Of a DNA stretch of 64,000 nt, positions 41,910 through 51,077 are shown piece after piece. The notes beneath the pieces are model-generated. The model was not told the origin of the DNA, did no database searches, and saw only the letters and a program-made list of their open reading frames with translations. How positions within the stretch are numbered: position 1 is the first letter of the stretch; the number at the start of each line of letters is the position of its first letter. The stretch spans positions 26,887 to 90,886 of the forward strand of contig JAOZHO010000049.1 of assembly GCA_026014875.1 (NCBI GenBank), given 5' to 3'. This stretch comes from Candidatus Bathyarchaeota archaeon (GTDB lineage: Archaea; Thermoproteota; Bathyarchaeia; TCS64). The position numbers were made by a program, and so were the translations under genes.

Positions 41910-43991
41910 CTATGTTTCTCTTCTGGCCATGAAGATTGCTACTGCGCCAATGAGTATGGCGATCGCTATGGATGCGTATCCGATGTTAGAAGCGCTGGAT
42001 AGCCCTGCCTGCAGAGTTGATGTCTGGGATTCAAGTCCCGAGATATCGGAGTTGAGGGATGCGATCTCTGTGTCCAAGGTTCCGATGTTAGAGTCCAAGC
42101 TATCGATGTTATCCGCCAAGTCTCCGATGCTATCGACGCTCGAACCAATCAGATCTAGGGCACTGGCCTGGAAGGCAGTGAACTGCGAGCTGAGCTCGCT
42201 GATGGTCTCTGCCTGCTCCTCGGTTGCTGCGTTAGCCGCCTCAAGCTGAGCCCGGAGCATGCTTAGCGATTTTGCCTGCTGGAGCTCAGCCATGGATAGG
42301 CCTTGGTAGAACCTGTCGGGGAACTTCCAGTAGTCTTCGTTTGCCACAAGGTGGACGTACTCACCCGCTACATAGTCAACGAACTTCCAGGGTCCAAGAC
42401 CGATCAGTTCGCCTTCTGCTACGGGGTCGTAGTCCTGCCAGTCGTCTCCGACGTTCTCCCATATGTGTTTGGGAAGGACGGGTATGTTGATGTAGTGGAA
42501 TGCGAAGAAGCTAGTCGTGCTCTGATAGACCTCAAGTGTGTAGTCATCGACGAGGACGACATCCTCTATGAACTGGGTAGATGATGCATACCTAGGTATG
42601 CCCTGTTCCATGATGTAGTTGTATGTGAATTCCATGTCTTCAGCCGTGAAGGGAACGTCATCGTGCCAGATCGCGTCTTCGACGAAGTGGAATGTTATCT
42701 TGATACCGGGTACGCCAGTGGGGCTAACCCAGTCTTCGATCTCCCAGGACTCCGCCAGCCATCCCCAGTCATCGGCCAGGTCATATGGGTTATTTGTGTA
42801 TGGAGTCTCGTAGATCTTGTCGAGAACTTCCCAGGTGTATGTCCATGCTGCAGTCATCACGTTTAAGGTCTCAATGTCCGACTTTATCCCGTATTCGATT
42901 CTTCCACCATAGTCTTGGCCCACGGGGTGCATGTTGTATGTGCTCCACCAGCTGTTGATGCCGGTTCCAACCGCGTTTACCAGTCCCGTCCACTCGACCC
43001 TGTAGGCTTTAACACCTATATGGCCGTACATGGGTATACCGGGAACCTGCTCAGCAAGTATCTCCTGGCACATGAATGCGGCTTCCTTAGCGTCTTCGAA
43101 TGTGCTGGCGCTCTTCAGGAGGTCTGCCCAGACGTCGAACGTGCTGTTGACGAAGCCAGGATAGTTGTAGCCACGCCATCCGCCTACGCACTCAGGGTCG
43201 AACTCCTTGCTGTGGTAAAAGTCAGCGAGGTGGTCGGGGTCTCTACCGAGTCCCCATCCACCAGTGTAGACGTTCCACTCTCCAGCCGGGGTGTCCATAA
43301 CTGCAGCTGAGCAGACGGACCTCTCGACGGCCAGCTCACCCTCAATAGGAACGCCCAAAGCTTTCAGCTCCGCGGCCAGCCATTCGCCGGCCTGCTTCCG
43401 CTCAGGGTCGTCTATGCGGATGAAGAAGAGTACATCAGCCATATTCTCACCGGTTATGGGATCGTTCCTGATGCCGTCGGCGTCTGTGTCTGTGAAACCG
43501 CCGAGGTCCAACTCGGCTGCAGCCAACGCGGCGCTGTACTCATATGTCCTGATGTCCGGGTTCGCCCAGTCACCAAGGACGACGGGTACTTGGCTGTCCA
43601 GCGCGTATCCGAATCCCTGAAGGATATCTGTCTCGATCCGAGCCTTATCGACAAGGTGGGCGAGAGCCCTTCTGAAGTGGACATCGCTAGTAGGCCAGCG
43701 TTGACAGTTGATATCTATGAGGTAGTATCCGAGGTCAGCAGTGCTGTCAGTCACGAGGTTCGGGTCGGCCAGAGCGTCGGTGACTTTCTCGGCTGGGAGC
43801 TCCCAGTCCATGAGGTTGATGTCACCAGTCTTCAAGGCGAGGTACTCCGCTTCAGGATTCAGATAGATCTTGAAGAACAGCTCGTCCGCCCAGGGACCAG
43901 TCAGCTCAACCTCGTCTTCGGCCATCACAAGAATGCTAGGAATAATCATGGAGACAAGTAACACAAGTAGAATTACCTTAGTTTTTTTCAT
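41910..43991 (-). CDS. oppA: Peptide-binding protein (SBP_bac_5) with permuted lobes and C-terminal anchor
   Basis: 693 residues. Signal peptide at 1-23 (KVILLVLLVSMIIPSILVMA). Residues about 30-355 match the C-terminal part of normal family-5 binding proteins (LKTGDINLMDW, VHFRRALAHLVDK). Residues 362-565 match the usual N-terminal part (IKSDIETLNVMTAAWTYTWE, DAIWHDDVPFTAEDMEFTYN, LIGLGPWKFVDY). The order is thus permuted. A coiled coil (567-668) and a membrane helix (IGYASIAIAILIGAVAIF) follow, holding it at the membrane. ATG 43991 has GGAG about eight bases upstream. First gene of the opp operon. Confidence 0.9.
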   Translation of the reverse strand: MKKTKVILLVLLVSMIIPSILVMAEDEVELTGPWADELFFKIYLNPEAEYLALKTGDINLMDWELPAEKVTDALADPNLVTDSTADLGYYLIDINCQRWPTSDVHFRRALAHLVDKARIETDILQGFGYALDSQVPVVLGDWANPDIRTYEYSAALAAAELDLGGFTDTDADGIRNDPITGENMADVLFFIRIDDPERKQAGEWLAAELKALGVPIEGELAVERSVCSAAVMDTPAGEWNVYTGGWGLGRDPDHLADFYHSKEFDPECVGGWRGYNYPGFVNSTFDVWADLLKSASTFEDAKEAAFMCQEILAEQVPGIPMYGHIGVKAYRVEWTGLVNAVGTGINSWWSTYNMHPVGQDYGGRIEYGIKSDIETLNVMTAAWTYTWEVLDKIYETPYTNNPYDLADDWGWLAESWEIEDWVSPTGVPGIKITFHFVEDAIWHDDVPFTAEDMEFTYNYIMEQGIPRYASSTQFIEDVVLVDDYTLEVYQSTTSFFAFHYINIPVLPKHIWENVGDDWQDYDPVAEGELIGLGPWKFVDYVAGEYVHLVANEDYWKFPDRFYQGLSMAELQQAKSLSMLRAQLEAANAATEEQAETISELSSQFTAFQASALDLIGSSVDSIGDLADNIDSLDSNIGTLDTEIASLNSDISGLESQTSTLQAGLSSASNIGYASIAIAILIGAVAIFMARRET

Positions 43992-44021
43992 CTTTGTTTC
44001 TCCGTATCTAAACTGAAGTAG

Positions 44022-44034
44022 CGATATAAAAAAG
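44022..44034 (-). promoter_or_regulatory. TATA-box candidate for opp operon
   Basis: Read on the minus strand, TTTTTTATATCGC lies 31-43 bases before the oppA ATG. Spacing allows a short leader that holds the ribosome site. It is the only strong TATA-like element upstream of the five genes. Confidence 0.5.
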
Positions 44035-44210
44035 GTACATATCAGTTTTAACTAACGAAAAATGGAGTATTTATCAGATCTGGAAAAAGTATCCTCAATC
44101 CGTTACCACTAAAACAAATTCATAGTCGAAAAGCGTACTAGTAGCGCGTGTGACGAGGTATAATAGTTAGAATAAACCCAATTTCGCATAATCGTTCTTA
44201 CCTTTTCCAT

Positions 44211-44520
44211 ATGCGCGTTGTAGACTGCGCACGCATCCTCGGGACAGACCCCCACATAAAAGCCCAGGGAGACCCGACGAATACCCTCCACACGCAAATG
44301 GGATCAAGACGCCGACCTCACGATCATGGATCTCTGCAGGAGGTGGCGAATCCAAGGAGAAGACCTGCCATCGAAGATCGATTGGACATCTTTCGAGGAC
44401 TGGGATGTGCGAGGCCGGGTTGGCATGACGATCGTCCAAGGTATCGTGGTCTATGACGGTGGGGAGGATTCCTGTATTAAGTCTGGGCACGGGGATTTCA
44501 ACCAGCCATTTGAAAAGAAA
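44211..44520 (+). pseudogene. C-terminal remnant of dihydroorotase/allantoinase-like amidohydrolase
   Basis: The first frame gives RVVDCARILGTDPHIKAQGD (about 44214-44273). After a shift the next frame gives DADLTIMDLCRRWRI, then EDLPSKIDWTSFEDWDVRGR, and VQGIVVYDGGED with SGHGDFNQP. This is the usual tail of cyclic amidohydrolases (A-R-I-L-G, D-A-D-L-T-I-x-D, G-x-V-V-x-x-G-E). The catalytic N-terminal three quarters are absent. It is thus a truncated, frameshifted relic between oppA and the M24 gene. Confidence 0.65.
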
Positions 44521-44547
44521 AATAAAAAATGGGATTTATCGAGGGCT

Positions 44548-45678
44548 TCACCAGGTCAAATCCCATGGCAGCGTGTTGAGCCGCACTGGCTCTCCCTGGG
44601 TGACCAGCACTATGTCCTCGATATGGCTACGGAACCCAAGCTCTGAATCCTCATGCTGGGGCTCGAATGTGAGGGTCATCCCGGGCTTGAGTGGCTGATC
44701 GTCCGTCTCGATGGGTCCGAAGCTCGGGGCGTAGGGCATCGTGTAGTCGTGGACGTCGAGCCCGATCTGGTGGCCGCACCGCACCAAGGGTTCGAGGCCG
44801 TATTCCTGGTTGATCTCTGAAGCCTTCCTGAGGACCTCGTTCCCCGTGGTGCCGGACTTGATGTTCGCGAATGACTCTTCATGGGCCAGAACTATCCGGT
44901 CTAGCCAGTCCTTCACGACGGGTGTGAGGTTCATGGGCCACGTGCGCCCCATGTCGCTGCAGTAGCCCGAGGGGACGCGGCATCCCACATCCGTGAGCAG
45001 GATATCCTCGTGCTTCACGATCCTCGGGGGACCCCTTGGGCCGTTTCCGAAGCCCACGTTGGACCAGAAGCTGAACTCTATGGCCCCACGTTCAATCATC
45101 CCTGCGTCCAGCATTTTCTTGAGATCCCCCGTGTGGACCCCGGGCTTCGAGGCCTCCACCATCTCCATGACCGCCTCCTCTGTGATGTCGATCGCCTTCC
45201 TGATCTCCTGGATCTCGTAGCCGTCCTTGATGGACCTCATCTCGAAGACGTGGTCGGATATATCGACACGCTCGTCGAGCTTGACGTCGAGCTCTTTGGA
45301 GAGGCGTAGGGCGAGCTGAGCGCTCAACGTGGAGAGGTCGAAACATACCTTGCCGGGGTCGTACTCTTCGAGGGCTCGCTTCGTCGCCCTCAGGTGGTGG
45401 CCCTTCTCCTGCTTGATCGCAATGACATTCCCGTATCGTCCGCTCTCCTCCATCCTCTTGGCCCCCCAGTGAGGCACCACCACGGTGGACCCCCCGTGGA
45501 TATCGAAGACGAGGGTGTTATGTTCATCCCCGAAGCCCCATGGTCCCGATGCGTAGACGAAGTTGGAGGGATTGAGGCCGACGACTTCGTTCATGAAAAC
45601 GACGGCCTCGAATTCCCTCCTCTCCACTTCGTCCAAGATCGAGGCTATTCTCCTCTTCAGCGATTCCTCGAGATTCAT
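44548..45678 (-). CDS. M24 family metallopeptidase (Xaa-Pro aminopeptidase-like)
   Basis: 376 residues with an N-terminal creatinase-like domain, then the pita-bread fold. Metal ligands: Asp in LLTDVGCRVPSGYCSDMGRT, His in CGHQIGLDVHDY, Glu in TLTFEPQHE, Glu in SHIEDIVLV, all in order. ATG 45678. It probably releases N-terminal residues next to proline from imported peptides, which fits its place beside the opp operon. It diverges from the HtrA gene over a 120-base intergenic region. Confidence 0.9.
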   Translation of the reverse strand: MNLEESLKRRIASILDEVERREFEAVVFMNEVVGLNPSNFVYASGPWGFGDEHNTLVFDIHGGSTVVVPHWGAKRMEESGRYGNVIAIKQEKGHHLRATKRALEEYDPGKVCFDLSTLSAQLALRLSKELDVKLDERVDISDHVFEMRSIKDGYEIQEIRKAIDITEEAVMEMVEASKPGVHTGDLKKMLDAGMIERGAIEFSFWSNVGFGNGPRGPPRIVKHEDILLTDVGCRVPSGYCSDMGRTWPMNLTPVVKDWLDRIVLAHEESFANIKSGTTGNEVLRKASEINQEYGLEPLVRCGHQIGLDVHDYTMPYAPSFGPIETDDQPLKPGMTLTFEPQHEDSELGFRSHIEDIVLVTQGEPVRLNTLPWDLTW

Positions 45679-45798
45679 ATCTACCGGGCCGATATTGGGC
45701 GATTCAATATATCTGATCTTCCATGCACCTCAAATGAGATCTAGGCCTCCGAAACGAGCCCGCAACCATTATACCCCGCGGAAACGAGATCAAACTCA

Positions 45799-47151
45799 AT
45801 GTCTCAGAGAAGCCAACGGCTCTCCTCGGCAATACTTGTCATCTCACTATTGCTCTCGTCTTACAGCGTTTACATCGTCTACAGGACGGATAATCTCCGG
45901 AAAGGCGAGATCGAAGATCTGAGGTCTAAGGCTGAAGAATCAGATCTGAGGATAAGCGAGATACTTTCTAATCTAGAACGTCTCTCCACGGAGATTGAGA
46001 ATCTATCGAATATTACGCAGGGACTCGATAGCCTCTCAGTGGATCTCGAGGAGATCAAGGAGCTGGTGGATGAGAGCGGCGGGGATATCGATGCCCTGAG
46101 GACAGATTTTGAGGCTCTAACGGAGAGTCTCACAGGGGTATCGGAAGAACTCACCAGGGTCGAGGAGATCATCGCCGGTTTCGAGGAGGAGATCGCGGGA
46201 ATCTCAACAGCCACCCCCGCCACTGTCTACGAATCCGCAAGAAAGTCGGTGGTCATTATCAGAGCCGATACGGTGCAAGGCTCAGGCTTCATATGGAAGA
46301 CCCAGAACTATATACTCACAAACTGGCACGTCGTGAATGAGACCGATACGGTCACCGTCGAGTTCTACGACGGGACCCGGAGACCCGCGACGGTTCTCGG
46401 ACTCGACGCTTACTCCGATGTTGCAGTTCTCAGCATCTCCGGAGTGCCCGATGAAGCGGTTCCGCTGGAGCTTGGGAACAGCTCGGAGATCTACATCGGG
46501 CAGCAGGTGGTGGCGATCGGAAACCCTCTAGGATACTCTGGGAGCCTCTCCTCGGGGGTCATCAGCCAGATGAACGAGAAGATCGACCTACCTCCCCTGA
46601 TAATTCCCGTCCTCCAGATCGACGTCACCATCGCCCCAGGGAGCTCGGGGGGACCCCTCCTGGACCTCTATGGAAGCGTCCTCGGCATAACCAACGCCGG
46701 GACATTCTATGGATTCAACTTCGCTGTCCCCTCCAACGTCGTCAAGAGAGTCGCCGAGTCGATGCTGGCCACAGGCGAATACAGGCATCCTCTCGTGGGG
46801 TTCTGGGGGGTGCTGCTGACCCCGGAGGTGGTCGAAGAGTACAACCTGGTCAACGTTGACATGTACCAGAACGGGTTACTGATCTTCGATGTGATGGAGG
46901 GCTACCCCGCTGACGAGGCCGGACTGAGGCCTGTCGAAGACTCAGTCGACGACGAAGGACTCCCAGGCTATTTCGCGAGGGACATAATCGTCGCCGTCGA
47001 CGGGATTACCATAAGGCTCTGGAGCGAATGGGACGTATACTTCGCTGAGGAAGTCTCTCCAGACCAAACCATAATTCTGACCATGCTAAGGGATGGCTCG
47101 CTCGAAGAGGTGGAGCTAGTCACGACCTACCGGGAGCCTTACGAGGGATAA
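45799..47151 (+). CDS. HtrA/DegP-like membrane-anchored serine protease
   Basis: 450 residues. N-terminal membrane helix (SAILVISLLLSSYSVYIV), long coiled coil (residues 35-135), then a trypsin-like domain with triad His in LTNWHVVNETD, Asp in AYSDVAVLSI and Ser in IAPGSSGGPLLD, followed by a PDZ domain (ENGLLIFDVMEGYPADEAG-type). It is anchored in the membrane and acts outside on misfolded or surface proteins. ATG 45799. The long coiled coil may set the protease away from the membrane. Confidence 0.92.
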   Translation: MSQRSQRLSSAILVISLLLSSYSVYIVYRTDNLRKGEIEDLRSKAEESDLRISEILSNLERLSTEIENLSNITQGLDSLSVDLEEIKELVDESGGDIDALRTDFEALTESLTGVSEELTRVEEIIAGFEEEIAGISTATPATVYESARKSVVIIRADTVQGSGFIWKTQNYILTNWHVVNETDTVTVEFYDGTRRPATVLGLDAYSDVAVLSISGVPDEAVPLELGNSSEIYIGQQVVAIGNPLGYSGSLSSGVISQMNEKIDLPPLIIPVLQIDVTIAPGSSGGPLLDLYGSVLGITNAGTFYGFNFAVPSNVVKRVAESMLATGEYRHPLVGFWGVLLTPEVVEEYNLVNVDMYQNGLLIFDVMEGYPADEAGLRPVEDSVDDEGLPGYFARDIIVAVDGITIRLWSEWDVYFAEEVSPDQTIILTMLRDGSLEEVELVTTYREPYEG

Positions 47152-47278
47152 TGCAAAGCCGAGGAACGTTTCTGGCCTTTCACGGGGCCGGGGAGGTTAA
47201 GGTATTCCAAGCTAGATGTGGCTCTCATCTCAGGGATATTGCATCGCTCGTTTACCCGCGCTCAGGTAACTGTTTCGC

Positions 47279-47692
47279 TTAATATTCCCTATAAGCCTCT
47301 GAGAGGGGGTGCCCGATGCAGCTCAAGTCAAAGGCTTTGTACCATCCGAAGGGAGACCTGTGTGTCTCAAGCCCCTCCTCTGCGAGCTTATCGGCGAGAC
47401 TGCTTAAGAAGCCCTTTGCGAGCCGGGCGGAGCCCAGACTCTTGGAGAGATGAGCGTAAGGGTAGAGAAGGACCCGTTCGCACCCGATCCGTGAGACATC
47501 AACCTTCACGTTCTCCACGAACTGCTCGATGATCTCGTCCAGCCTCTGCTCGTCCCTTTTCTCGAAGCAAGTGAAGCAAACCAAGACGTCCTCAAGCTTC
47601 TCCTCCTTTGGGCTGGCGGGCTGCTCAGCCACCGGAGTTTCCTTCCTTACCTGATAGCTGAAATCTTTGCAGTGTAGTTGAAGAACCCTCAT
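47279..47692 (-). CDS. Stand-alone archaeal ThrRS editing domain
   Basis: 137 residues matching the N-terminal tRNA-Thr editing domain (DTD-like fold) of archaeal threonyl-tRNA synthetase: MRVLQLHCKDFSYQV, LEDVLVCFTCFEKRDE, VLLYPYAHLSKSLGS, SPFGWYKAFDLSCIGHPLSE. These include the conserved His and the W/Y-Y-K residues used to deacylate Ser-tRNA-Thr. No catalytic or anticodon-binding domain follows. ATG 47692 matches the synthetase start (TTG 47701 is an alternative). In some archaea editing is split from catalysis, so a trans-editing factor is inferred. Confidence 0.88.
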   Translation of the reverse strand: MRVLQLHCKDFSYQVRKETPVAEQPASPKEEKLEDVLVCFTCFEKRDEQRLDEIIEQFVENVKVDVSRIGCERVLLYPYAHLSKSLGSARLAKGFLSSLADKLAEEGLETHRSPFGWYKAFDLSCIGHPLSEAYREY

Positions 47693-47810
47693 CGCGAACA
47701 AGACTCAAGACCGCTGTGCCCGTATTAGACTTTTTCCAATATCCCCGTTGACATGGAAAAAAAGATGAAATCTCGTTGTTAGATCAGGAAAAACGAAAGT
47801 TGGTGGAGTC

Positions 47811-48875
47811 TCAGGACTCCACGTGAGCTTTCTCGGCGTTCTTTCTCTTCATGGTGGCGAGTTTCACCACGAGACCGAGGCCTCTCTTCCCCTCATCTAT
47901 AGGCTGGACTTCGACGAGCCCCGCCTTCTCGGCAGCTCCGAGTGCTTCCTCGCCGACATCGGTTCTCACGATTACGGTTGACCAGCCGTTAGGAGAGCCG
48001 ACGTTCCCCACAGAGAGGTCAGCGAACTCGGCTGAAAAGTCCCCGCATGTGTGACAGCATTCCCTGACGAGACTCTTGACTGTGGCAAGCTTGACATTGT
48101 GGATCTCCTCTCCGTTTTGGAGCGCGATGAATTTACCGCTCTTGATCTCGAATTTGTCGACCTTTGCTGCATCGATCCCTTCGCCCTCAAGGTACTCGAT
48201 GAAGCTGGGATAATCGAAGGTCTCCATACAAAACAATCCGATCCTCAGGGCAACAGCGTCCGTGATTCCCTCGTCCGACCAGGGATCAGTCTCGATGTTC
48301 CTAATGCCTTTCATCTGGCAAGGTGTCCCGACCAGTGCGATTTTTCTCAGTGCGTATTCCTGGATCGCTGAGGCTACACCGACGAGGGATGGGCTATTCG
48401 TGTATTTTGTTCCCGCTCCCTCCAGGATTCCCTCCTTCGAGGTCACGACGATGGGTTTGGCTGCCCATGGTCTATCCTCCTCGACTCCTGCCACGACTGC
48501 TCCGACACCTTCGCCCGACAGGAATTGGGTGAGAATAGCAGAGACTGCTCCACCGTCCTGCGCTTTCCCGAGGATCGCCTCATCCTTCGCCTTGACCGCG
48601 TAGATTGCCTTGTGGACCCCTATGGCAGCCTCATCCTCTGCTCTGGTTCGCCCGAACACCTTCTCCTCCATTTCCGTCACATCAAATGACGCGACAGGGC
48701 AATTCCAATAGCACAGCTGGCAGGCTATGCAGATACCTACGAGTTTCGGAGTTCCATCTTCGATCTTGACCGCGTTCACGGGGCATACGGCCTCACATCC
48801 CCCGCATGTGATGCAAGTGTTCTTCCTGATGACCTCGACCACGAGGTTGCCGAAAACTTTGGGTCTTACGCTCAA
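47811..48875 (-). CDS. Coenzyme F420 hydrogenase/dehydrogenase beta-subunit family protein
   Basis: 354 residues. Two N-terminal [4Fe-4S] ferredoxin motifs: CITCGGCEAVCPVNA and CIACQLCYWNCPV. The FrhB-type domain follows (KAQDGGAVSAIL, GTKYTNSPSLVG, ALVGTPCQMKGIRN, further Cys in ECCHTCGDFSAEFADLSVGN). Family members carry FAD and move electrons between F420 and Fe-S partners. The start is TTG 48875, where homology begins. No hydrogenase subunits lie beside it, so the partner (ferredoxin, formate dehydrogenase or other) is unknown. Confidence 0.9.
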   Translation of the reverse strand: MSVRPKVFGNLVVEVIRKNTCITCGGCEAVCPVNAVKIEDGTPKLVGICIACQLCYWNCPVASFDVTEMEEKVFGRTRAEDEAAIGVHKAIYAVKAKDEAILGKAQDGGAVSAILTQFLSGEGVGAVVAGVEEDRPWAAKPIVVTSKEGILEGAGTKYTNSPSLVGVASAIQEYALRKIALVGTPCQMKGIRNIETDPWSDEGITDAVALRIGLFCMETFDYPSFIEYLEGEGIDAAKVDKFEIKSGKFIALQNGEEIHNVKLATVKSLVRECCHTCGDFSAEFADLSVGNVGSPNGWSTVIVRTDVGEEALGAAEKAGLVEVQPIDEGKRGLGLVVKLATMKRKNAEKAHVES

Positions 48876-49095
48876 AGGAGATCAGAGATGTCTGCCGATG
48901 TCAATATAAAAACGTGCTCCTTGTTGCTTCGAAAAGGATTTATGGTCAGGTCTTTATCTCCCAGGCTTCATCGCCACACGTTCACGGATTTAATGGCTTG
49001 ATCTTATACTCTTCAGAATAGTTCTGTAACTTAGATGAACCCCCAAATGGAGTCCCCAGACAGGGGGAGGAAGGAAAGAATCCGAAATTTTCTGA

Positions 49096-50034
49096 TCAGA
49101 CCGGCGTAAGCCAACTTTTCCTTGTCTCTACTTTTCCTTCCAGTATTTTGGAATAGTGCTCTGCAATCTCCCCCGTGATAGGTCCGGGATATTCATCCCC
49201 AAAATTAATGTCATCCACGCTCGTGAGGGGTGTAACCTCATATCCTGTCCCGCATAGAAACGCCTCGTCAGCGGCGTAGAGCTCGACTCGCGTAAAGTCC
49301 CTGACCTCGACGGGGATGCTCAGATCCTCATCTATGAACTCGATGAGCCTGCCCCTGGTTACCGACTCGAGGATCGATGCAGTGACCGGTGGTGTGATCA
49401 CCTTGCCGTTCCTCACTGTCATGATGCAGGCTCCGGTTCCCTCGGAGACGAATCCCCTGTTGTCGAGGAATATTGCGCCGTCGTATCCAAGTCTGGCGGC
49501 CTCCCGCGTCGCCAGGGCTGAGTTGGCGTAGTTTGCCCAGGATTTGACTTGGGTTGGTAAGGCGTCTGACGCTATACGCCTCCAGCTGCTTACGACGTAT
49601 CTCCTCTCCACTCCGAATCGGGGGTTGTCCTTCCCGAGGAGAGTGTCAAACTTCCAGATTGGGATGACGACGTGGAACTCACTCGCGTGATATCGCCCGG
49701 TCCCCGCCTTCGGCCATATGCGGGGTTGGATGTAGACGTTGGTCTTGAAGCCGTTGGCCTTGATGGCCCCCCTCGTCGCCTCGAGCATTTCGTCCTTGCT
49801 ATACCCTATCTCGAGTCCGTTGACGGCCGCGCTCCTCCATAGGCGGTCGATGTGGGGCTCCCAGCCGAAGATGTTCAACCCCCCCTCCCCGAGGACATTC
49901 CCCCCCACATAGGCCTTGATCCCCTCGAAGATGCCGAGGTAGATCGGCTCCATCGCCGAGACGAGAGCCTCCTCGGTCTTTATGACGCTCCCATTCATCC
50001 AGCAGAATTCTGCACCGTGAAAAGCCTTAGACAT
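49096..50034 (-). CDS. ilvE: Branched-chain amino acid aminotransferase
   Basis: 312 residues, fold-type IV PLP enzyme. Seen: AMEPIYLGIFEGIKAY near the N-terminus, catalytic Lys in QVKSWANYANS, ATREAARLGYDGAIFLD, SEGTGACIMTVRNG and ELYAADEAFLCGTGYEV, matching IlvE. It exchanges amino groups between branched-chain amino acids and 2-oxoglutarate, useful for either synthesis or fermentation of imported amino acids. ATG 50034. It stands alone, with no ilv operon nearby. Confidence 0.93.
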   Translation of the reverse strand: MSKAFHGAEFCWMNGSVIKTEEALVSAMEPIYLGIFEGIKAYVGGNVLGEGGLNIFGWEPHIDRLWRSAAVNGLEIGYSKDEMLEATRGAIKANGFKTNVYIQPRIWPKAGTGRYHASEFHVVIPIWKFDTLLGKDNPRFGVERRYVVSSWRRIASDALPTQVKSWANYANSALATREAARLGYDGAIFLDNRGFVSEGTGACIMTVRNGKVITPPVTASILESVTRGRLIEFIDEDLSIPVEVRDFTRVELYAADEAFLCGTGYEVTPLTSVDDINFGDEYPGPITGEIAEHYSKILEGKVETRKSWLTPV

Positions 50035-50245
50035 ACAACCACACTTGAAACCTTGAATGAACCACTATAAGAACCCTCCAAGGATGTGCCCGCCTCGTTA
50101 TGGATCAGCGCTCACGGAAATCCCCGGTCCTCTTCAATGAATTATCAGAAAATTACACGAAATTCATCATTTTTAAAGATATTATCCTAAAAACAAACAA
50201 GAAATTGACATGTTTCGATTGGTAAAGCGGTGGAAAATATCCAAG

Positions 50246-50263
50246 GAGGGGAAAAGACCCCTC
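50246..50263. terminator. Hairpin in a 410-base intergenic stretch
   Basis: The interval 50035-50448 holds no convincing gene. It is A+T-rich, and the one ORF in it (50277-50468, minus) is not protein-like. It contains a perfect stem GAGGGG-AAAAGA-CCCCTC. On the minus strand this stem lies downstream of the flavin-reductase gene and is followed by ATATTTT, so a terminator is possible. Confidence 0.35.
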
Positions 50264-50448
50264 ATATCCTGATGCTCTATGAACTTCGGAGCAACTTGAA
50301 ATTTTTTAAGTAAACATGTATTTTCGAAGCATCCCGCGGCTTTGTCCGCAATCTTACTAGAGTATTAGAGCGCATTATCCATAATATCAGGAAAATAATG
50401 GGAACGAATCCATCTTCGAAACTTTTCGAATATCGATATGACGGACTA

Positions 50449-51021
50449 TCAAGCGCCCGAGTATTCACCTCTACTTGTATGCGCTAAGCCCAAAGATTTC
50501 CCAATTGCGTGATACATCCTGTTCCCCGGGCTATATACGAAGGGGTTGACGACTCCGATGTCAGGGGCGTTCCGATCCGATACAGCCGACTCCTCCGCCT
50601 TGACATCCATGATCTCACCGATAAACTGAGTGTGGAGACCAATCTCCAAAGAATGGATGACCTTACACTCGAGGACAAGGGGGAACTCGGCGACGTATGG
50701 CGCATCGACCAACCCGCTTCTCACCGGAGTCAATCCGGTTATGGCAAATTTGTTAACGTCTCTGCCAGAAGCCGTCCCGATGAAGTCCACCTTCGCGACG
50801 TCCTCCACTCCGGGGATGTTGATAGTGAAAGCCTTCCGCTCCACGATGTTTCCATAGCTATAGGTTGCTTTCCTGAGGGAAACATTGACGCAGGGGGGTC
50901 GAGAGCAACATACACCTCCCCAGGCCGCGGTCATGACGTTGGGCTTCCCCTTTCTATCATAAGTTCCCACCACCCATACCGGAGTGGGTATCGCGAGGAC
51001 TCTGGCTCCAAGAGACTTCAT
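50449..51021 (-). CDS. Flavin reductase-like FMN-binding split-barrel protein (flavoredoxin type)
   Basis: 190 residues. Seen: VWVVGTYDRKGKPNVMTAAW, the usual start of the flavin reductase-like domain, then SLRKATYSYGNIVERKAFTI, and GLTPVRSGLVDAPYVAEFP with LVLECKVIHSLEIG. It would bind FMN and carry electrons or reduce flavin. ATG 51021. The nearby F420-type gene suggests low-potential electron transfer in an anaerobe, but the physiological partner is not visible. Confidence 0.9.
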   Translation of the reverse strand: MKSLGARVLAIPTPVWVVGTYDRKGKPNVMTAAWGGVCCSRPPCVNVSLRKATYSYGNIVERKAFTINIPGVEDVAKVDFIGTASGRDVNKFAITGLTPVRSGLVDAPYVAEFPLVLECKVIHSLEIGLHTQFIGEIMDVKAEESAVSDRNAPDIGVVNPFVYSPGNRMYHAIGKSLGLAHTSRGEYSGA

Positions 51022-51077
51022 GCTAAAGCGTTCAGCACGGGATGCAAATAAGCTATTTTCTGAACCCCTTTCGAATA

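Noticed and set aside
50277..50468. 63-codon minus-strand ORF in an A+T-rich gap
   Set aside because: Overlaps the end of the flavin-reductase gene, with random composition.
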